A stretch of 64,000 bases of DNA from Amphimedon queenslandica. Taxonomy: Eukaryota; Porifera; Demospongiae; Haplosclerida; Niphatidae. Shown one piece after another: positions 36,957 through 48,850 of this stretch (positions are counted from its first letter, which is position 1; every line of letters starts with the position of its first letter). The position numbers and the translations under genes were made by a program. A model generated the notes under the pieces. It did not search any database. It had not been told where the DNA came from and was given only the letters and a program-made list of their open reading frames with translations. The stretch covers positions 39,853-103,852 of the forward strand of contig NW_003546455.1 in the NCBI RefSeq assembly GCF_000090795.2. The letters run 5' to 3'.

Positions 36957-39900
36957 TCAGTAATCTGCAAGAAGTGGCTCACGTAGTTCAGGATAATCTC
37001 CTTTATTATTTTTGTAGTGATGATGTTGAAGTGTAGGATTTATGAAACGATAAAAAGGATCAATCTTATAACACAGTTTCATGCTCTTATCCAATTGACC
37101 AGTGGACAATAAAATGTGATAAAGAATGATAAAACAGAAAATTAAAAGAAAGTAGTAATTTGAAAAAGTGAAGAAGAGCACCAAGTACTTTGAAGAATAG
37201 TAGTAAATGTACTGACCAACTAAGATAACAAAGTTTAAAGCCAAAAGCAAAGAGAGGTTAAGTAAATTGAGGGCTCTGTTTTTGAATGGCATTGAACAGG
37301 CCTGGAAGTATAAAAAGATATTGTATACAATGAAAAGGATTAAAAACACTGATCCTGCTAATCCTGTATTTCCAGCAAACGTTTCAGAGAAGTACAGCAG
37401 CAGCAAAAACAACTGATACAATGAAAACCAATACCACTTATTAGTTTTGTATGGAGCATGAATTGCCTCATAAAATGGACGAACGTACTCTCTAAGTCTG
37501 TCACATTTCAATAGAAACTTACCAAACAGTATCAATATGAAATATGGTGTCAAAATGACTCCCACTACAATTGATGTTATTATCATTAGCCATGTGTGTT
37601 CCATGCTTCCATATTCAACTGCTCCACTGTTATACCAAACAATCTTTTCTCCCTTACCTTCTTCATAGACCTTTGCTGAACCAAATACGTCAATAATGGC
37701 TTCAAGAAGTTTAGTAAAAGAAAGGTGAACAATGGTAACTAAAACTTGGATTGAAGACTTTGACAATTTGTTGGACACTCGAGATGAAAAACGACTCAAA
37801 ATAACAAGAAAAACAATAATGAGTATGAGATAGACAGGAAAGAGTAAGCTCAGTCCAGCCTTCCACAGCTCAGTCATCCCATCATAAAAGCAAAGAGGAA
37901 AACCAAGATTTAGGTTCAACAATGCTATGAATAATTTTGAAAGTTTAACAAAGAAAGACTCCTTGGCACAGTCACTGCATGGCATGCTTAGGTATCTCAA
38001 GATTCCAATGTTAGCAGTTTGAGCATAAAATATGATGCCATTTAGAGTACCAGTTGTTAGAGTCAGCCTAAAGGTGTATAATAGAAACACAAGTAGCAGA
38101 CCCGCTAGTAAATATATGATTGACGTCAGAGGCCACCATATACTGGTACATAACTTACATTTGGTAGAACCAAAAACCACACTGTAATTAGGAATACACT
38201 CACCACAAAAAGCACCTGTTCTAGAGCCATAACATAAAGGTATTGTGTCAGATGTGGTTGATGAAAGGAGGTATGATCCATTCTCGTTCACTTTTAATAA
38301 GTCAAACCAAGTTCCAGTATTACAATAACTTGGATTGCAGTAGGCAACTCCAAATCCACCATTTTGTCTATTGGTCACACCAATCCAAAGACGCAAGTCA
38401 AAAGGTTTAGAGAAAGCATTTTTCTCTATATCACATGAAATTTGCTCTTTGATGTGGCTAAAAATTTTAGAACAGACACAAACACCTTTTACGTTATCTA
38501 AGTAGAAACCAATTGGACAATCACTCAGCCACACTTCTAGGTCAGAAACTTTGTTTTGTCCTGAAATAGTAAAAATTAATATTGATGGCTTGTTGAATGT
38601 TGATTTATCGGTTGTGTGTATTGTGAGGTTTATCATTGTACATCTGTCCTTCCCTTTAATAACAGTTGATCCTTGATCTTTTGAGAACTGCCAGTCTAGT
38701 TTTTTCATTCTTTTCTTTCCAACAGGTATCACTGTCAAAATGTCGTAAGTGAAGCTACCATTTCTATCTAAAACATTGACTGGTATTTGAACTGATGTTC
38801 CTGGATAATATATATTCCTAAATCTACTTGCATTGCAAAAATTAAGAAATGATGCAAATGAAGAGATATCATTTGGAGATATGTTTTTAAAGATTTTCCA
38901 GTAAAAATTATTGATCTGTGATGCATTATCAACTCCTGCAACAGTGCAATCATAGAGGTTTGATGAGAATATAGCATCACCAGCTAATGTAGCAGTGTTG
39001 TTAGCAAAATACAAGCTAATATTACTAACAAGGCTCATGTTAAAATGTTGAAAAGCACAATAATTATTTCAAAACAGGTCTCCACTAGCATATATTGCTT
39101 CTCCTGCTGACTGAGCAGTGTTGTTTATAAAATTAGCTTTTAATCCATTCATGAGGTAGAGCACACTGTTAAATTTAAGCATAAAAGCTGGGCCACGATT
39201 GGCAATATTATTAGTAAAATTAAGATGCCCTTGCAATGTAACATGTGACTCAAGAACTCTAAAAACAGAACCATAGTTGTTTGAAAATGTACCTGGAGCA
39301 TCACCACTTCCACTGACAGTAACGTATACATTTGTAAAGTAAAAGAAGCTTATTGGTACAGGGCCATTTTGTAATGATTTAAATGTTACTTTTGTTCCCT
39401 CATTGCCAATGGCCTTTATTGATTTAAGGAAGAAGAAGACAGAATTCATTATATGCCCACCAAGTATAGGTGAATAGACTGCAATACAAGATCCAGGTAC
39501 ACGAGAAGTATTGTTGTGAAAAGTGCTATTAGAAAAGTTGAAATATACTGGATGAAAAATTTTACTGAAAAAATTGATACCAATAGTTCCAGAGTTCCAC
39601 GGTACAATTGAAGAATAGTCTTGTACTGTATCTGGTAATCCATTGTTAGAAAAAGTAGTGTTAGTGACAGTAAGTGGATGATATGATACATTGCTGGCTC
39701 TTGACTCTTGAAAGTAGTAGAACCTGCAAGCTATTGCAGCTCCATTAAATTTATACAATATAAAGTTTTGAGAGAAGGTACAATTATTAATAATTGTACG
39801 TGAGTGACCTGATGATCTATTTTGCACTATTAACATAGCTCCTGCAGCATCGCCAGAACATGATTTGAAAGTAACATTTGATATCTTCACAATAGCAAGT

Positions 39901-40670
39901 AAAGTCTGTGTGTAATATATAGAGATACCAGCAGCATTAAAAAAAGGAAGGGAATGCAAATTAGAAAAACTAGATCTGCTGTGTTTAGGAAAGATGTATG
40001 ATGCAAAATTGTTTTGAAAAATTGAGTTACTAATTTCAAAACTGTATTGTACAACTGATGAAGGAGCAACTAAATTTGTGCATAATATGAAGACTCCACA
40101 TCCTGTACTGTTCCTGTGCTCTACGGAATGACTGATGTTAAGGAAAATAAAGGAGGCATTTGGAAGATTAACTGCTATTATAGCAAACCCAGTGTAATTG
40201 TATATAGTTACATATCTTACTTCAACCCTAGCAATATCACTAAACATTAATACAGCAGCATGTGTGGGAGAGAAATAAGTCATATCGCTATCCAAAGCAG
40301 TGAGATTAGTGCCACAGTTAGCGAAACTGAGTCCTTTCATTGTTAATGAGCCAGTACTACCATAAAATGCAAATCCACTGGTCCAGAGTCTACTTGAATT
40401 TGTAGATGAACAATCAACGTGAGCTATAGAGTCACTTGGATGACTAACAATTTTAAGGGAGTGAATTACATTAATTTTGCAGAATTTATCATGAGATATT
40501 TCGTGAATTACAGTGCTATTAAGGAGCAGAGTGAGATTATTATCAAATATTCTACTGCTATTGCACAAGATCCTCTCCAACTGGTGCCTATTAGTGATAT
40601 TCTTAGTCACTGAAGATGAAGTAGACCGAGCGAACAAAATGAAAAGCACCAGACAATATGAACAAAACAT
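36957..40670 (-). CDS. PB3: Pmp-like beta-helix / multi-TM protein interrupted by one in-frame TGA
   Basis: From the ATG at 40670 (signal peptide M-F-C-S-Y-C-L-V-L-F-I-L-F) to the stop at 36957 there are 1,238 codons in one frame, broken only by TGA at 39071-39069. Codons on both sides are clearly homologous to PB1: the residues after the TGA (N-N-Y-C-A-F-Q) align with PB1 N-S-L-C-A-I-Q, so the stop lies inside the beta-helix coding region. Upstream are FxxN repeats and N-N-T-A-Q-S-A-G-E-A-I-Y. Downstream are the stalk (C-P-I-G-F-Y, G-A-F-C-G-E-C-I-P-N-Y-S), about 9-10 TM helices, V-R-P-F-Y-E-A-I-H-A-P-Y-K and the tail G-D-Y-P-E-L-R-E-P-L-L. It is a very young pseudogene, a nonsense allele, a sequencing error or a readthrough gene; sequence alone cannot decide. 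A 42-nt intron removing the stop is possible but needs weak sites and would delete the conserved Cys. Confidence 0.8.
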
Positions 40671-41369
40671 TGTGAACAACACAAACTCCAAGACAGTATG
40701 GTATAACTATATTAGTTGCACTATTTATAATCAGTCTTAGCTGAAACTGAAACTAGTAATTAATGGAGTTGAGACAAAAACTTACGTTATGCTTTACAAA
40801 AACAGTAGCTATAGTTTATTAACACAAAATTCCACTACGATGACATAAAATTATTGCAGTAAGTCTAATAAATTAGAGTCTAGTTGTTAGGTAAAAACCC
40901 TCTGAGCTCTTATCATAACAAATTCTCAAGTCAGCATATTTTGAAGATTACTATAGGATTAAAAAACACATTATCTTACAGTACTATAATATTCACAACA
41001 AAAATTAAAACAAGTAGCAAAAGCTGACAGAAAAACAAAACAAATTAACTGCAAGTTTATGTATACTGTACATAAACAAAACGTTTATACTATGTAACAG
41101 TTAAAGCATGCTGGTTGGAATGCTGTATGACAAACCATGAGCATGTTACTTACTAGGGATTTTAAACTAGCACTTAGAACAATGCAAAACAACATTAGGT
41201 AAGCTCCACTACTTGAAAAGTTTCATGTCCTTAAGACCTGCACATGTATACTAAAATTTATAGTTTATAAGCACCCAGGTTAAATGAAGTTAATGATCAG
41301 GCCCCGAGGGTTTCGCACAAAGCATGAGTTGTCACTACATGATTTGAAAGCACTACAATCATACTTTTG

Positions 41370-41560
41370 GAGCAAATAAAAAATCCTTAAAAATCCAAGT
41401 TTGGTTGGAATCAGCTCAAACCTGCTACACAACATAGAAACATATATATGTATCAAAAATTACAAAAATGGAGAATTCTCTCACAGTCATTTTTGGCAGA
41501 AATTGGCCAAACACCCTGTATTATACTACAGTACACTTTGGCTCAATTTTTAAGATACAA
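41370..41560. repeat. Short degenerate array of the ~170 bp family (inverse orientation)
   Basis: Shows GGAATCAGCTCAAACCTGCT, AAAAATGGAGAATTCTCTC and GGCCAAACACCCTGTA blocks, the complement of the 13 kb phrases. It is shared with copy B at 50880-51110. Confidence 0.65.
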
Positions 41561-41703
41561 TATTAAGATAATAATTCTAGATTTAATAATAATTAATTTT
41601 ATATAGCATTAAAAATGTCTCACTCAATATCACTCAACTAAACAAGCTAGCAATGTAAAAAATGATATTTGTAATAACAAGTACAAGTATTTTTTCAACA
41701 CAA

Positions 41704-44700
41704 TCAAGTCTCATTTAAAGGAGCATAAGATGGTAACAAACGTGCAGGAAAGACATCATCATCATCATCATTGTCATTATCGTTATCCATTCTTGACATC
41801 ACCTTGCCTCTTATAAAGTAGTACCCAGTATAAATTATCAAAAACAAGAGAGGCAGTGACATCAAAACAAGCTGAAATACTGCTATGATATCAGGGCTGG
41901 CAATCCTGAACTCAGTGAGGAGAGGCAGTTGGAATACATTAATCATTAGGAGATCAATGAGAAGTAATGTCCCAAGACGATTGTGCCACATCTTTTCAAA
42001 GGGAAGGAATATGCAATGAAGGAGTAAAATCAATGATATCAAAATAGTTCGTGCCATTATGTTCCAAAATGTACCCTCTAGAAGATACACTGGAATAAGA
42101 ACAAGTAATATACGATACAGAAAAAAGAGACCAGCAAAATATCGACAGTTATCTCTGAAGCATCCTTGAAATGAATCTAAGAATGGTTTTAATTTCATTC
42201 TCATTTTGTGCAGAAAGGATGTAACAGGGTTCCTTTTCATTGTTAATGCACCACTCAATCGTACTAGTAGAGGCTCTGATAACAGAATAACAGGAGGAGG
42301 TATGATAATAGCTATCAGACAGATGATAGCTGGTATGACATAGTTAAGGTGACTGCCAGACATGTAAGAAGAGTCTCCATTGTACAAAGGAACAATTTTT
42401 GATCTCTTGCCATCTCTTCCTATTAGATATGAAGGAACCAGAATATAAAGTGTGATGACCAAACAATGAAAGTAACAAAGGACCAAAAATGCTGTCAGGC
42501 CATTTATGATCGAGCCTCTAACATTCCTACGCCCACATTTATAACAGAGCTTCACACATGAGTAACAGCTAAATCTCATTACCAGAATAGTAGCTATTAT
42601 TAAGAAAAAAGCATACAGTGTAGTCAAGTATTTAATCAGCATCAAGTCCATTATAGTAAAATTGTTAAACAAACAAAATGACAATTGGTTGATCTCCAGT
42701 ATATCCAAGTCAAAGATACCATAGACTATTTTGACTATATTGAACAGGTACATGAGTACACCAGTATGTGACTGGTTCAAAAAGCTGTTCACAATCTGTG
42801 AAAAGAAGATGAACGAATAGACTGAACCAGAAGTGAGATTAATGTTAAAGAAGAGGATTAGCAGGAATATAGCCGTTACTGGTAGTATCTCAGAGACTAT
42901 GTACAACAATGGGCCATAACTGCAATGTTTAGACTCGCCACACTGATGATTGGGAGAATGAAGATAAGTGGTATACCCCTTGATGCAACTCCCACACAAT
43001 ACACCAGTTCTATGAGGGGCACACACGTGATCACTTAATAGGCTGTAATTTAATGGAAGAATGTGCTCTCCATAACTGGTCCTTTGAGAATTATGATAGT
43101 CACAGAGACTCGTTGCACAATCAGCTGTTAGAAAGGTGTCTTGATATCCAGCCCATACCCCACTGGTAATGACGGCATTCTTACCTTCAATACAATGCAA
43201 GACTCCGTAATAAAAGAAACTGGTACTGTGAGAACAATAACAAGTATCATTGTGAAAGATGTATCCTGGAGGGCACTGACTTAAAGAAATGTTAATTCTT
43301 AATGCCGCATTGTACTCTGTTGTATGGAGCAACAGAGTATTTCTCCCACCAATGCTTCCTTTAAATACTATTGTGAAGTTGTTGGCAATGGCATAACTTA
43401 TAACAATCTTGACCGACAAAGTTTTGTAAAGCAGCGATGCTGACAATGGAAATAATTGTAGATTAGTTATGATATGATTTAATTCGTCTAATTCCGTCAA
43501 AACCAAAGTGTATGGTAATCCAGGATACGGGCTGTCTTGTGAGTCTGCTGCCAGTTTTGTAGGACCAGTCGATACTCTGGCTGTTTCGTTAGGGAAAAAA
43601 TTAAAGTCATTAAATATTATTGACTTATTGAAGTCATACACCTCAAGGCAAGATTGAAGGGATGACATAAAAATATCATGGCCACGCTCACTGGAAGCAT
43701 AATTATTAATAAAAGTAAGATTCTTTTGACAGTTTCTGTAAATAAAGCAGCTACTTTTGTAAAACTGATATGTGGGGCTTTGTATAACACATATAGCACC
43801 ACCAATAGTAGCAGTATTATTAATAAAAAGCACATTGGAATGCTCATAAGCATTGATAACGGAATAGTCTGATAAAAAAATAGCACCACCGGTATCACCG
43901 ACATTATTCATGAATTTAGCATGACCCAAAAAATGGGCAATACTGTTGACCAGATACAAAGCTGTTCCAATGTTGTTAGAGAAAGAGACATTATGAAATC
44001 CAACTGCAACATTAACAGCAAAAAGTACTGCTTTAATTGACGTACTACGATTTACTGAAGAATGTCCTATGGGCCAGGATGTGTACATGTTATTCTCAAA
44101 CTGACAATAGCCAAATGTTATAGCAGTATTAAATAGCAAGCGTTGCTTCTGAATGTTACCATTAATGTTAACAGCTCCGCCAACTTCAGCCTTGTTACCA
44201 CGAAAAAAGCAGGAATGACATCCCACTATATTACTAGCAGGGTGATTCACAACATCATAATATGGAATTTGAAGTGCTATAGCTCCACCAAATGGAGCTA
44301 AATTATTAATGAACTTACATTTACGTAAATTCAATAAACAACCATTCTTGCCGTGAATTGGTGACAGTGGAAACGTAACGCTAATTGCTCCTCCGCTATC
44401 CTTAACTTTGTTATTGGTGAATATGCAATTATAAACTTGCACTTGAAAGTGAATGCGGCTCAAAAAAGCTATATTAATGGCACCACCAAAATTAAAAGCA
44501 GAATTGTTAGTAAACTTACAAGCATGAATATCAATTTTGATTTTGGGATGTTTTATACAATACCCGTGATGAAATGCAATGCCTCCTCCATTTAATAATT
44601 TATAATTGAAAGCTTCAATCCTGTCGTCATTGTAGATATTGCTGGAAAAGTTGCAACTTATTACACCAACATAGTCACCTGATTCATAAAACAATATCCC

Positions 44701-45177
44701 TAGGCCATTACTGTTAATTACTGCAACTTGATCTAACCTAATGTTAGAGGAAAATGAAAAATACATTGCCTGAAGTCCTTTGAGTATATCGCAATAAGAC
44801 CAGATTGAATAATTAAATCCACAACCGTCCACAGTAAATCCAAAAAGAATAATGTTCGTAACATTTGCAAAAAATATTCCTCCTTTGCTACTGGCTTTAC
44901 TGAGACATTTAATAGTAGTTCCTGATGTATTGAGATGTAGGATATCAATACGAGTGAATGTGGCTACTCGTGACAATTTAAGAGATGAACTAGTAATTGT
45001 TATTGTGATATTACTAGAATCATTGAGACGTTCAGCTACATACTCCAAGGACTGACAGGGATGGGATCGGATATAAAAACAATGAACGGAATCAACTCCT
45101 TTCTCACCATTGATAAAAATATGAAGTGAGTCAAGTGACAAAGCACTCTGGATAAGAAGAAATAGGATCAAAAACAT
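41704..45177 (-). CDS. PB4: Pmp-like beta-helix / Cys-rich / multi-TM membrane protein
   Basis: Intronless, about 1,157 residues from the ATG at 45177. An ATG at 45282 is also in frame, but the paralogue PB5 has TTG there, while the inner Met starts a good signal peptide (M-F-L-I-L-F-L-L-I-Q-S-A-L-S) in both. The ectodomain has at least six clear beta-helix rungs ending in GGA[IV] (N-N-S-A-F-N-F-G-G-A-I, N-K-V-K-D-S-G-G-A-I, N-N-T-A-T-I-G-G-A-I). The stalk has C-P-P-G-Y-I-F-H-N and G-V-L-C-G-S-C-I-K-G-Y. Some 9-10 TM helices follow, with L-K-P-F-L-D-S-F-Q-G-C-F-R-D before R-Y-F-A-G. The tail is acidic (D-N-D-N-D-N-D-D-D-D-D-V, from a GAT-type microsatellite) and ends S-Y-A-P-L-N-E-T. It is the only intact gene of the PB4/PB5 pair. 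Confidence 0.9.
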   Translation of the reverse strand: MFLILFLLIQSALSLDSLHIFINGEKGVDSVHCFYIRSHPCQSLEYVAERLNDSSNITITITSSSLKLSRVATFTRIDILHLNTSGTTIKCLSKASSKGGIFFANVTNIILFGFTVDGCGFNYSIWSYCDILKGLQAMYFSFSSNIRLDQVAVINSNGLGILFYESGDYVGVISCNFSSNIYNDDRIEAFNYKLLNGGGIAFHHGYCIKHPKIKIDIHACKFTNNSAFNFGGAINIAFLSRIHFQVQVYNCIFTNNKVKDSGGAISVTFPLSPIHGKNGCLLNLRKCKFINNLAPFGGAIALQIPYYDVVNHPASNIVGCHSCFFRGNKAEVGGAVNINGNIQKQRLLFNTAITFGYCQFENNMYTSWPIGHSSVNRSTSIKAVLFAVNVAVGFHNVSFSNNIGTALYLVNSIAHFLGHAKFMNNVGDTGGAIFLSDYSVINAYEHSNVLFINNTATIGGAICVIQSPTYQFYKSSCFIYRNCQKNLTFINNYASSERGHDIFMSSLQSCLEVYDFNKSIIFNDFNFFPNETARVSTGPTKLAADSQDSPYPGLPYTLVLTELDELNHIITNLQLFPLSASLLYKTLSVKIVISYAIANNFTIVFKGSIGGRNTLLLHTTEYNAALRINISLSQCPPGYIFHNDTCYCSHSTSFFYYGVLHCIEGKNAVITSGVWAGYQDTFLTADCATSLCDYHNSQRTSYGEHILPLNYSLLSDHVCAPHRTGVLCGSCIKGYTTYLHSPNHQCGESKHCSYGPLLYIVSEILPVTAIFLLILFFNINLTSGSVYSFIFFSQIVNSFLNQSHTGVLMYLFNIVKIVYGIFDLDILEINQLSFCLFNNFTIMDLMLIKYLTTLYAFFLIIATILVMRFSCYSCVKLCYKCGRRNVRGSIINGLTAFLVLCYFHCLVITLYILVPSYLIGRDGKRSKIVPLYNGDSSYMSGSHLNYVIPAIICLIAIIIPPPVILLSEPLLVRLSGALTMKRNPVTSFLHKMRMKLKPFLDSFQGCFRDNCRYFAGLFFLYRILLVLIPVYLLEGTFWNIMARTILISLILLLHCIFLPFEKMWHNRLGTLLLIDLLMINVFQLPLLTEFRIASPDIIAVFQLVLMSLPLLFLIIYTGYYFIRGKVMSRMDNDNDNDDDDDVFPARLLPSYAPLNET

Positions 45178-46293
45178 GTTGACTATTGGACAAGTAACAA
45201 CTACATGAGCTTTTATGAGACAAAACAGTAAACTGACTAAACTGCCAAGAAAAAAGCTGATGGAATGATAAAACTGAAACATAGGATCTTACAACCACGT
45301 TAATAGATATTATGACAAACATTGAAACTAAATGTACTATTTTTTAATCCCCCAAAAAACATCCAAAAATCAACTATACACATGTACACATAATTTTAAT
45401 TTTCGTGTTTTAATTAAAGCCATTAAATGTTGGTGTCTGTATACAAGTAAATGTACCAAATAATCAAGATAAACAGGTAACAAAAGGGGAGACAAAGATG
45501 TGTCAAAGATGTAGCAAATAAAGTTACGTGGGCATGCATGCATGTACATGTACATGTAGCTAGCAAAATGCTGTCAAACGTAAGAGGTTTCTTAAGGTTA
45601 TTGTTAATGTAAATTTGCATTCAGAGAATGTAGAATGTTAAGGAGCTAATTCCCTCAATGTATTTAAACTTTACAAGTGTGCTACTGTATTTCTTGACCA
45701 TTTTACATGTAATTGAGGTGTGAAAAACATGAACTTATAAAAAGACACAAGTATATAGACGTGGCAATGATTTTACAAAATTTAGGCTCCCACTTAACCT
45801 AATAACAAATATTACATTTATAGTGCACATAATGTCTGTACATGTACTGTACTTTGTGGCAATAATCAATTAATACCTCTTAGTCTGTGTCTGTCCTTCA
45901 TGGATTCAAAGCTTCTAGAGACAAACTTAACTGAGCTCAAGTGATAGCTGTGAGTGTATCAATATCCATGATAAGAGGTAGTGTAACTAATACCACTGAT
46001 CCTTCACTAAAAAGAACAACTGGAGTAGTCCCTCTTCCTCTACTTCTTTTCTTTTATTCCATTCTATGTATTTCACTGGAGCTGGTACTGTGACATAACC
46101 AATGGGAGAATAATTGTCTTTAAAATGGAGAAAGCCTGTATAGGAGACAAAGAGAAGGAGGGAAGGAGAGAAAGAGAAGCATTGCAGCAGCAGTATATAC
46201 ACATGTACATGTATAAATCAAAAGTACACAGGGTTTATAATGTAATCATTACAAATGAAGATGAACATGTGTACTTTTCATTGACTCACTTCA
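45178..46293. other. PB4 5' flank (within duplication A)
   Basis: Conserved with 55239-56293, including AGGAGCTAATTCCCTC and AAGAGGTAGTGTAACTAATA blocks. It contains TACATGTACATG repeats near 45545 and 46205. No separate gene was seen; conservation probably reflects the recent duplication. Confidence 0.55.
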
Positions 46294-46419
46294 GTAGCTA
46301 GTATTAAAAAAGCAGCATTGGGCCCTCTCGACCTTGAGTTTCAAATACATGTAATCAGACTATCTGTCAAAGATAATAATGTTGATAAGCTCTGCTTTAA
46401 TTATGGTTTAAAATGTAAT

Positions 46420-47450
46420 AGAAATTGGGGGTGATTTTGGAGCCATTTTTGTGGAAAAACCATTTGGCAAATTTTATAAATGGTCATAACTTTAAAAATT
46501 TATGTCAGAATCGGCTCAAACTTTCAACATAGCATAAGGACATCATTATGTATTAGAAAATTTAATAAAAATTGGGGGTGATTTTTAGCCATTTTTTCTG
46601 AAACAAGCATGGGCTATAGCATTGGGCATTTTTCAGATTTTGGCAAATTTCTTAAAATGGTCATAACTTGAAAAAATTAAGTCGGAAATGGCTCAAACTT
46701 CTACATAGCATAAGGATATCAATATGTGTCAGAAAATGTAATAAAAATTGGGGATGATTTTTTAGCCATTTTTCGGAAAATAGCATGGGCTGTATCAGAT
46801 TTTGGCTAATTTTTTATAATGATCATAACTTTAAATAATTAACTTGGAATTGGTTTAAACTTTTTACATAGCTATGTAAAAATGTTCAGCCAATTCCAAC
46901 TTAAATTCTTCAAGTTATGACCATTTTAAGAAATTTGCCAAAATCTGAAAAATTCTCAAGACTATAGCCCATGCTATTCTCTGAAAATGATAAATGGCTA
47001 AAAAATCATTCCCAAATTTTCTGATACATATTGATGTCTTTATGCATAAGGGCATCAATATGCATTAGAAGATTTAATAAAATTGGTGGTGATTTTTTAG
47101 CCATTTATTGGAAAAAAGCACTGGCTATATACAAGTATAGTACAGGGATTTTTTCAAAAAATGGCTAATTCTTACCAAATGGTCAGAAATTAAGTCAAAA
47201 TTAGCTTAAACTTTTTACATAGCATAAGGACATCAATGTGTATTCAAAATGTAATTAAAATTGGGGTAAACAGAAATTTTTCAAAAAAGGCCAATTCTTT
47301 AAAATGGTCATAACTCATAACTCAAATAAATAAAGCCAGAATCGGCTCAAACTTTCTATATAGCATAAGGACATCAATGCATATCAAAAAGTAATAAAAA
47401 TTTGGGGGCAATTTTGAAGTCATTTTTTGGGATAAACCATGGGCTATAAA
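46420..47450. repeat. Degenerate tandem array, ~155-180 bp units (inverse orientation)
   Basis: GCTCAAACTTTCTACATAGC, ATAAGGACATCAATATG and AAAATTGGGGGTGATTTT recur roughly every 155-180 bp. They are the complement of the units at 23.9-24.9 kb. Confidence 0.8.
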
Positions 47451-47695
47451 CATAAAAAATTTAAAAAAAACAAGATTGAGTAGGATTCCGAGCAACCAAT
47501 TAAATACAAAATGAAAATCCTACTCTCGTAATGCAAATTCTACTCTACATTGTACTTTTAATGTTATCATTTAAAAATTAGATATCACCTTGCAATGTAG
47601 AGTAGAATTTGCGTCACGAGAGTAGGATTTTCATTTCATATTTTCGTTGGTCGTTCGGAGTCCTACTCAATCTTGGTTTTTTTAAATTTTTTATG
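47451..47695. mobile_element. Near-perfect ~245-bp palindromic element (foldback MITE)
   Basis: Two arms of about 100 bp are inverted copies: CAAGATTGAGTAGGATTCC and AATCCTACTCTCG in the left arm pair with CGAGAGTAGGATT and TCCTACTCAATCTTGG in the right arm. The centre is ~30-40 bp of AT-rich DNA. It is noncoding. The second copy of the adjacent duplication starts inside the right-arm terminus. Confidence 0.85.
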
Positions 47696-48840
47696 TTCTT
47701 GTTTGTGTTGATTATTAAAGATATTTATTATATTTCTTCAGTTACAATTGTGATACTTGTTGATTTTACACAAACAATAAGTTTATTATTATTATTATTA
47801 TCATTGTTATGATTTTACAGTATTTATGAGAGACAGCACCAGTGGCGTATCTAGACTTTAGATGATGGTGGGGCAAAGATGGCGCGCGAAGCGCGCCGAA
47901 AAAATTTTGCGGTTAATTAATATTCACAATGGGCGTGTCTTTAATTAAAGTACGTCTACGCCCACAATAATGATGATGAAGTCGACTATATCGGACTAGC
48001 TCGGCTTGCTCTTTTCTTCTCTAAAGTTCTTTTTTGAGTGTTTTCTTTATTTATTGTGTTCTCTGGCCTTGATCAAGATTGGAGATATCTTAAATTTTTA
48101 ACTACAGTAAATTAGAAGGCAATATTAATTTTGATTCAGTAGCAGTTGGTAGGGCAAATGCCCTACCATGCCCTACCTTGGATACGCCACTGGACAGCAC
48201 TGATTGAATAGATATGGTCAAGGAATATCTACTATACTGATGACTATAGTCTTGACACATGTCCTTGTTCAAGAAGCTCCATCTTACCTGCAATCCTGTA
48301 GTCTTCCTGTTGTCAAGTTCATATTATTATCACATTAATTAGTATTGTTTGTTTTTTGAAATAAAATAATTTATTACACACTTCATAAAATAATAATATA
48401 AAAGATTAATACCTTCTCTTAGTTGGAAACCTCCACTAAGTATTGCAATTGATTCCAAGCATAGCTAGCCCAGCTAGGTAAAAAAGATCTGAGCATGAGC
48501 GACCACACCAAAATTTTGGAGCACATGCTTCTCTAATTCACAAAATGGCGGCATGCAGCTAAGATGGCACAATCCAGCAGTCATAGTATCACTTTTTCCT
48601 TTCTTGAAGAATAATTTAATGAGACATGGACCTGTGCATAGGCTGTTGGAGCAGATTGGTGTAAAAATTATCCTTGTAGCATCAACCAATACCGAGATAC
48701 AGACCGACAACTGGATTGACAGGACTTGATGATTATGATGATGATGATGATGAAGAAGATGANAAAAGGTGGCTGAACAACGGCCGGTTCACCGATTCTT
48801 GGCTTTCCTCTAAGACCAGGTCTAGAGCCATGCTAGTAGT
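47683..48840. repeat. Local duplication, copy 1 (left of the assembly gap)
   Basis: Nearly identical to 48851-49652, apart from a 353-bp insertion plus its 8-bp target duplication. One ambiguous base (n) is at 48763. It contains a GAT microsatellite near 48735-48760. It probably represents one haplotype. Confidence 0.9.
47840..48192. mobile_element. 353-bp hAT-type MITE with 8-bp target-site duplication
   Basis: The termini CAGTGGCGTATCTA and (inverse of the right end) CAGTGGCGTATCCA form a 14-bp inverted repeat with one mismatch. The element is flanked on both sides by GACAGCAC (47832-47839 and 48193-48200). The duplicated copy at ~49000 has a single GACAGCAC and no insert, that is, the empty site. 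The interior has a GGCGCGCGAAGCGCGCC hairpin and no coding capacity. Confidence 0.95.
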
Positions 48841-48850
48841 NNNNNNNNNN
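48841..48850. other. Assembly gap (10 N)
   Basis: A run of ten n placed exactly between the two near-identical copies. Confidence 0.99.

Larger units (their letters stand above)
40779..46293. repeat. Segmental duplication, copy A (contains PB4)
   Basis: Similarity to 50281-56293 begins near the shared ATGCTTTACAAAAACA block and ends near TTGACTCACTTCAGT. It covers 3' flank, gene and ~1 kb of 5' flank. Copy A lacks the ~500 bp present in copy B around 51.1-51.6 kb. Confidence 0.85.

Noticed and set aside
39069-39071. Selenocysteine at the PB3 or PB5 TGA
   Set aside because: PB4 has Arg at the PB5 position, and the aligned PB1 residue near the PB3 position is not Cys. No SECIS-like structure was identified by eye.
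39030-39075. A 42-nt intron removing the PB3 TGA
   Set aside because: It would keep the frame, but the donor (GTTTTG) and acceptor are weak, and it would delete the Cys and flanking residues conserved with PB1.
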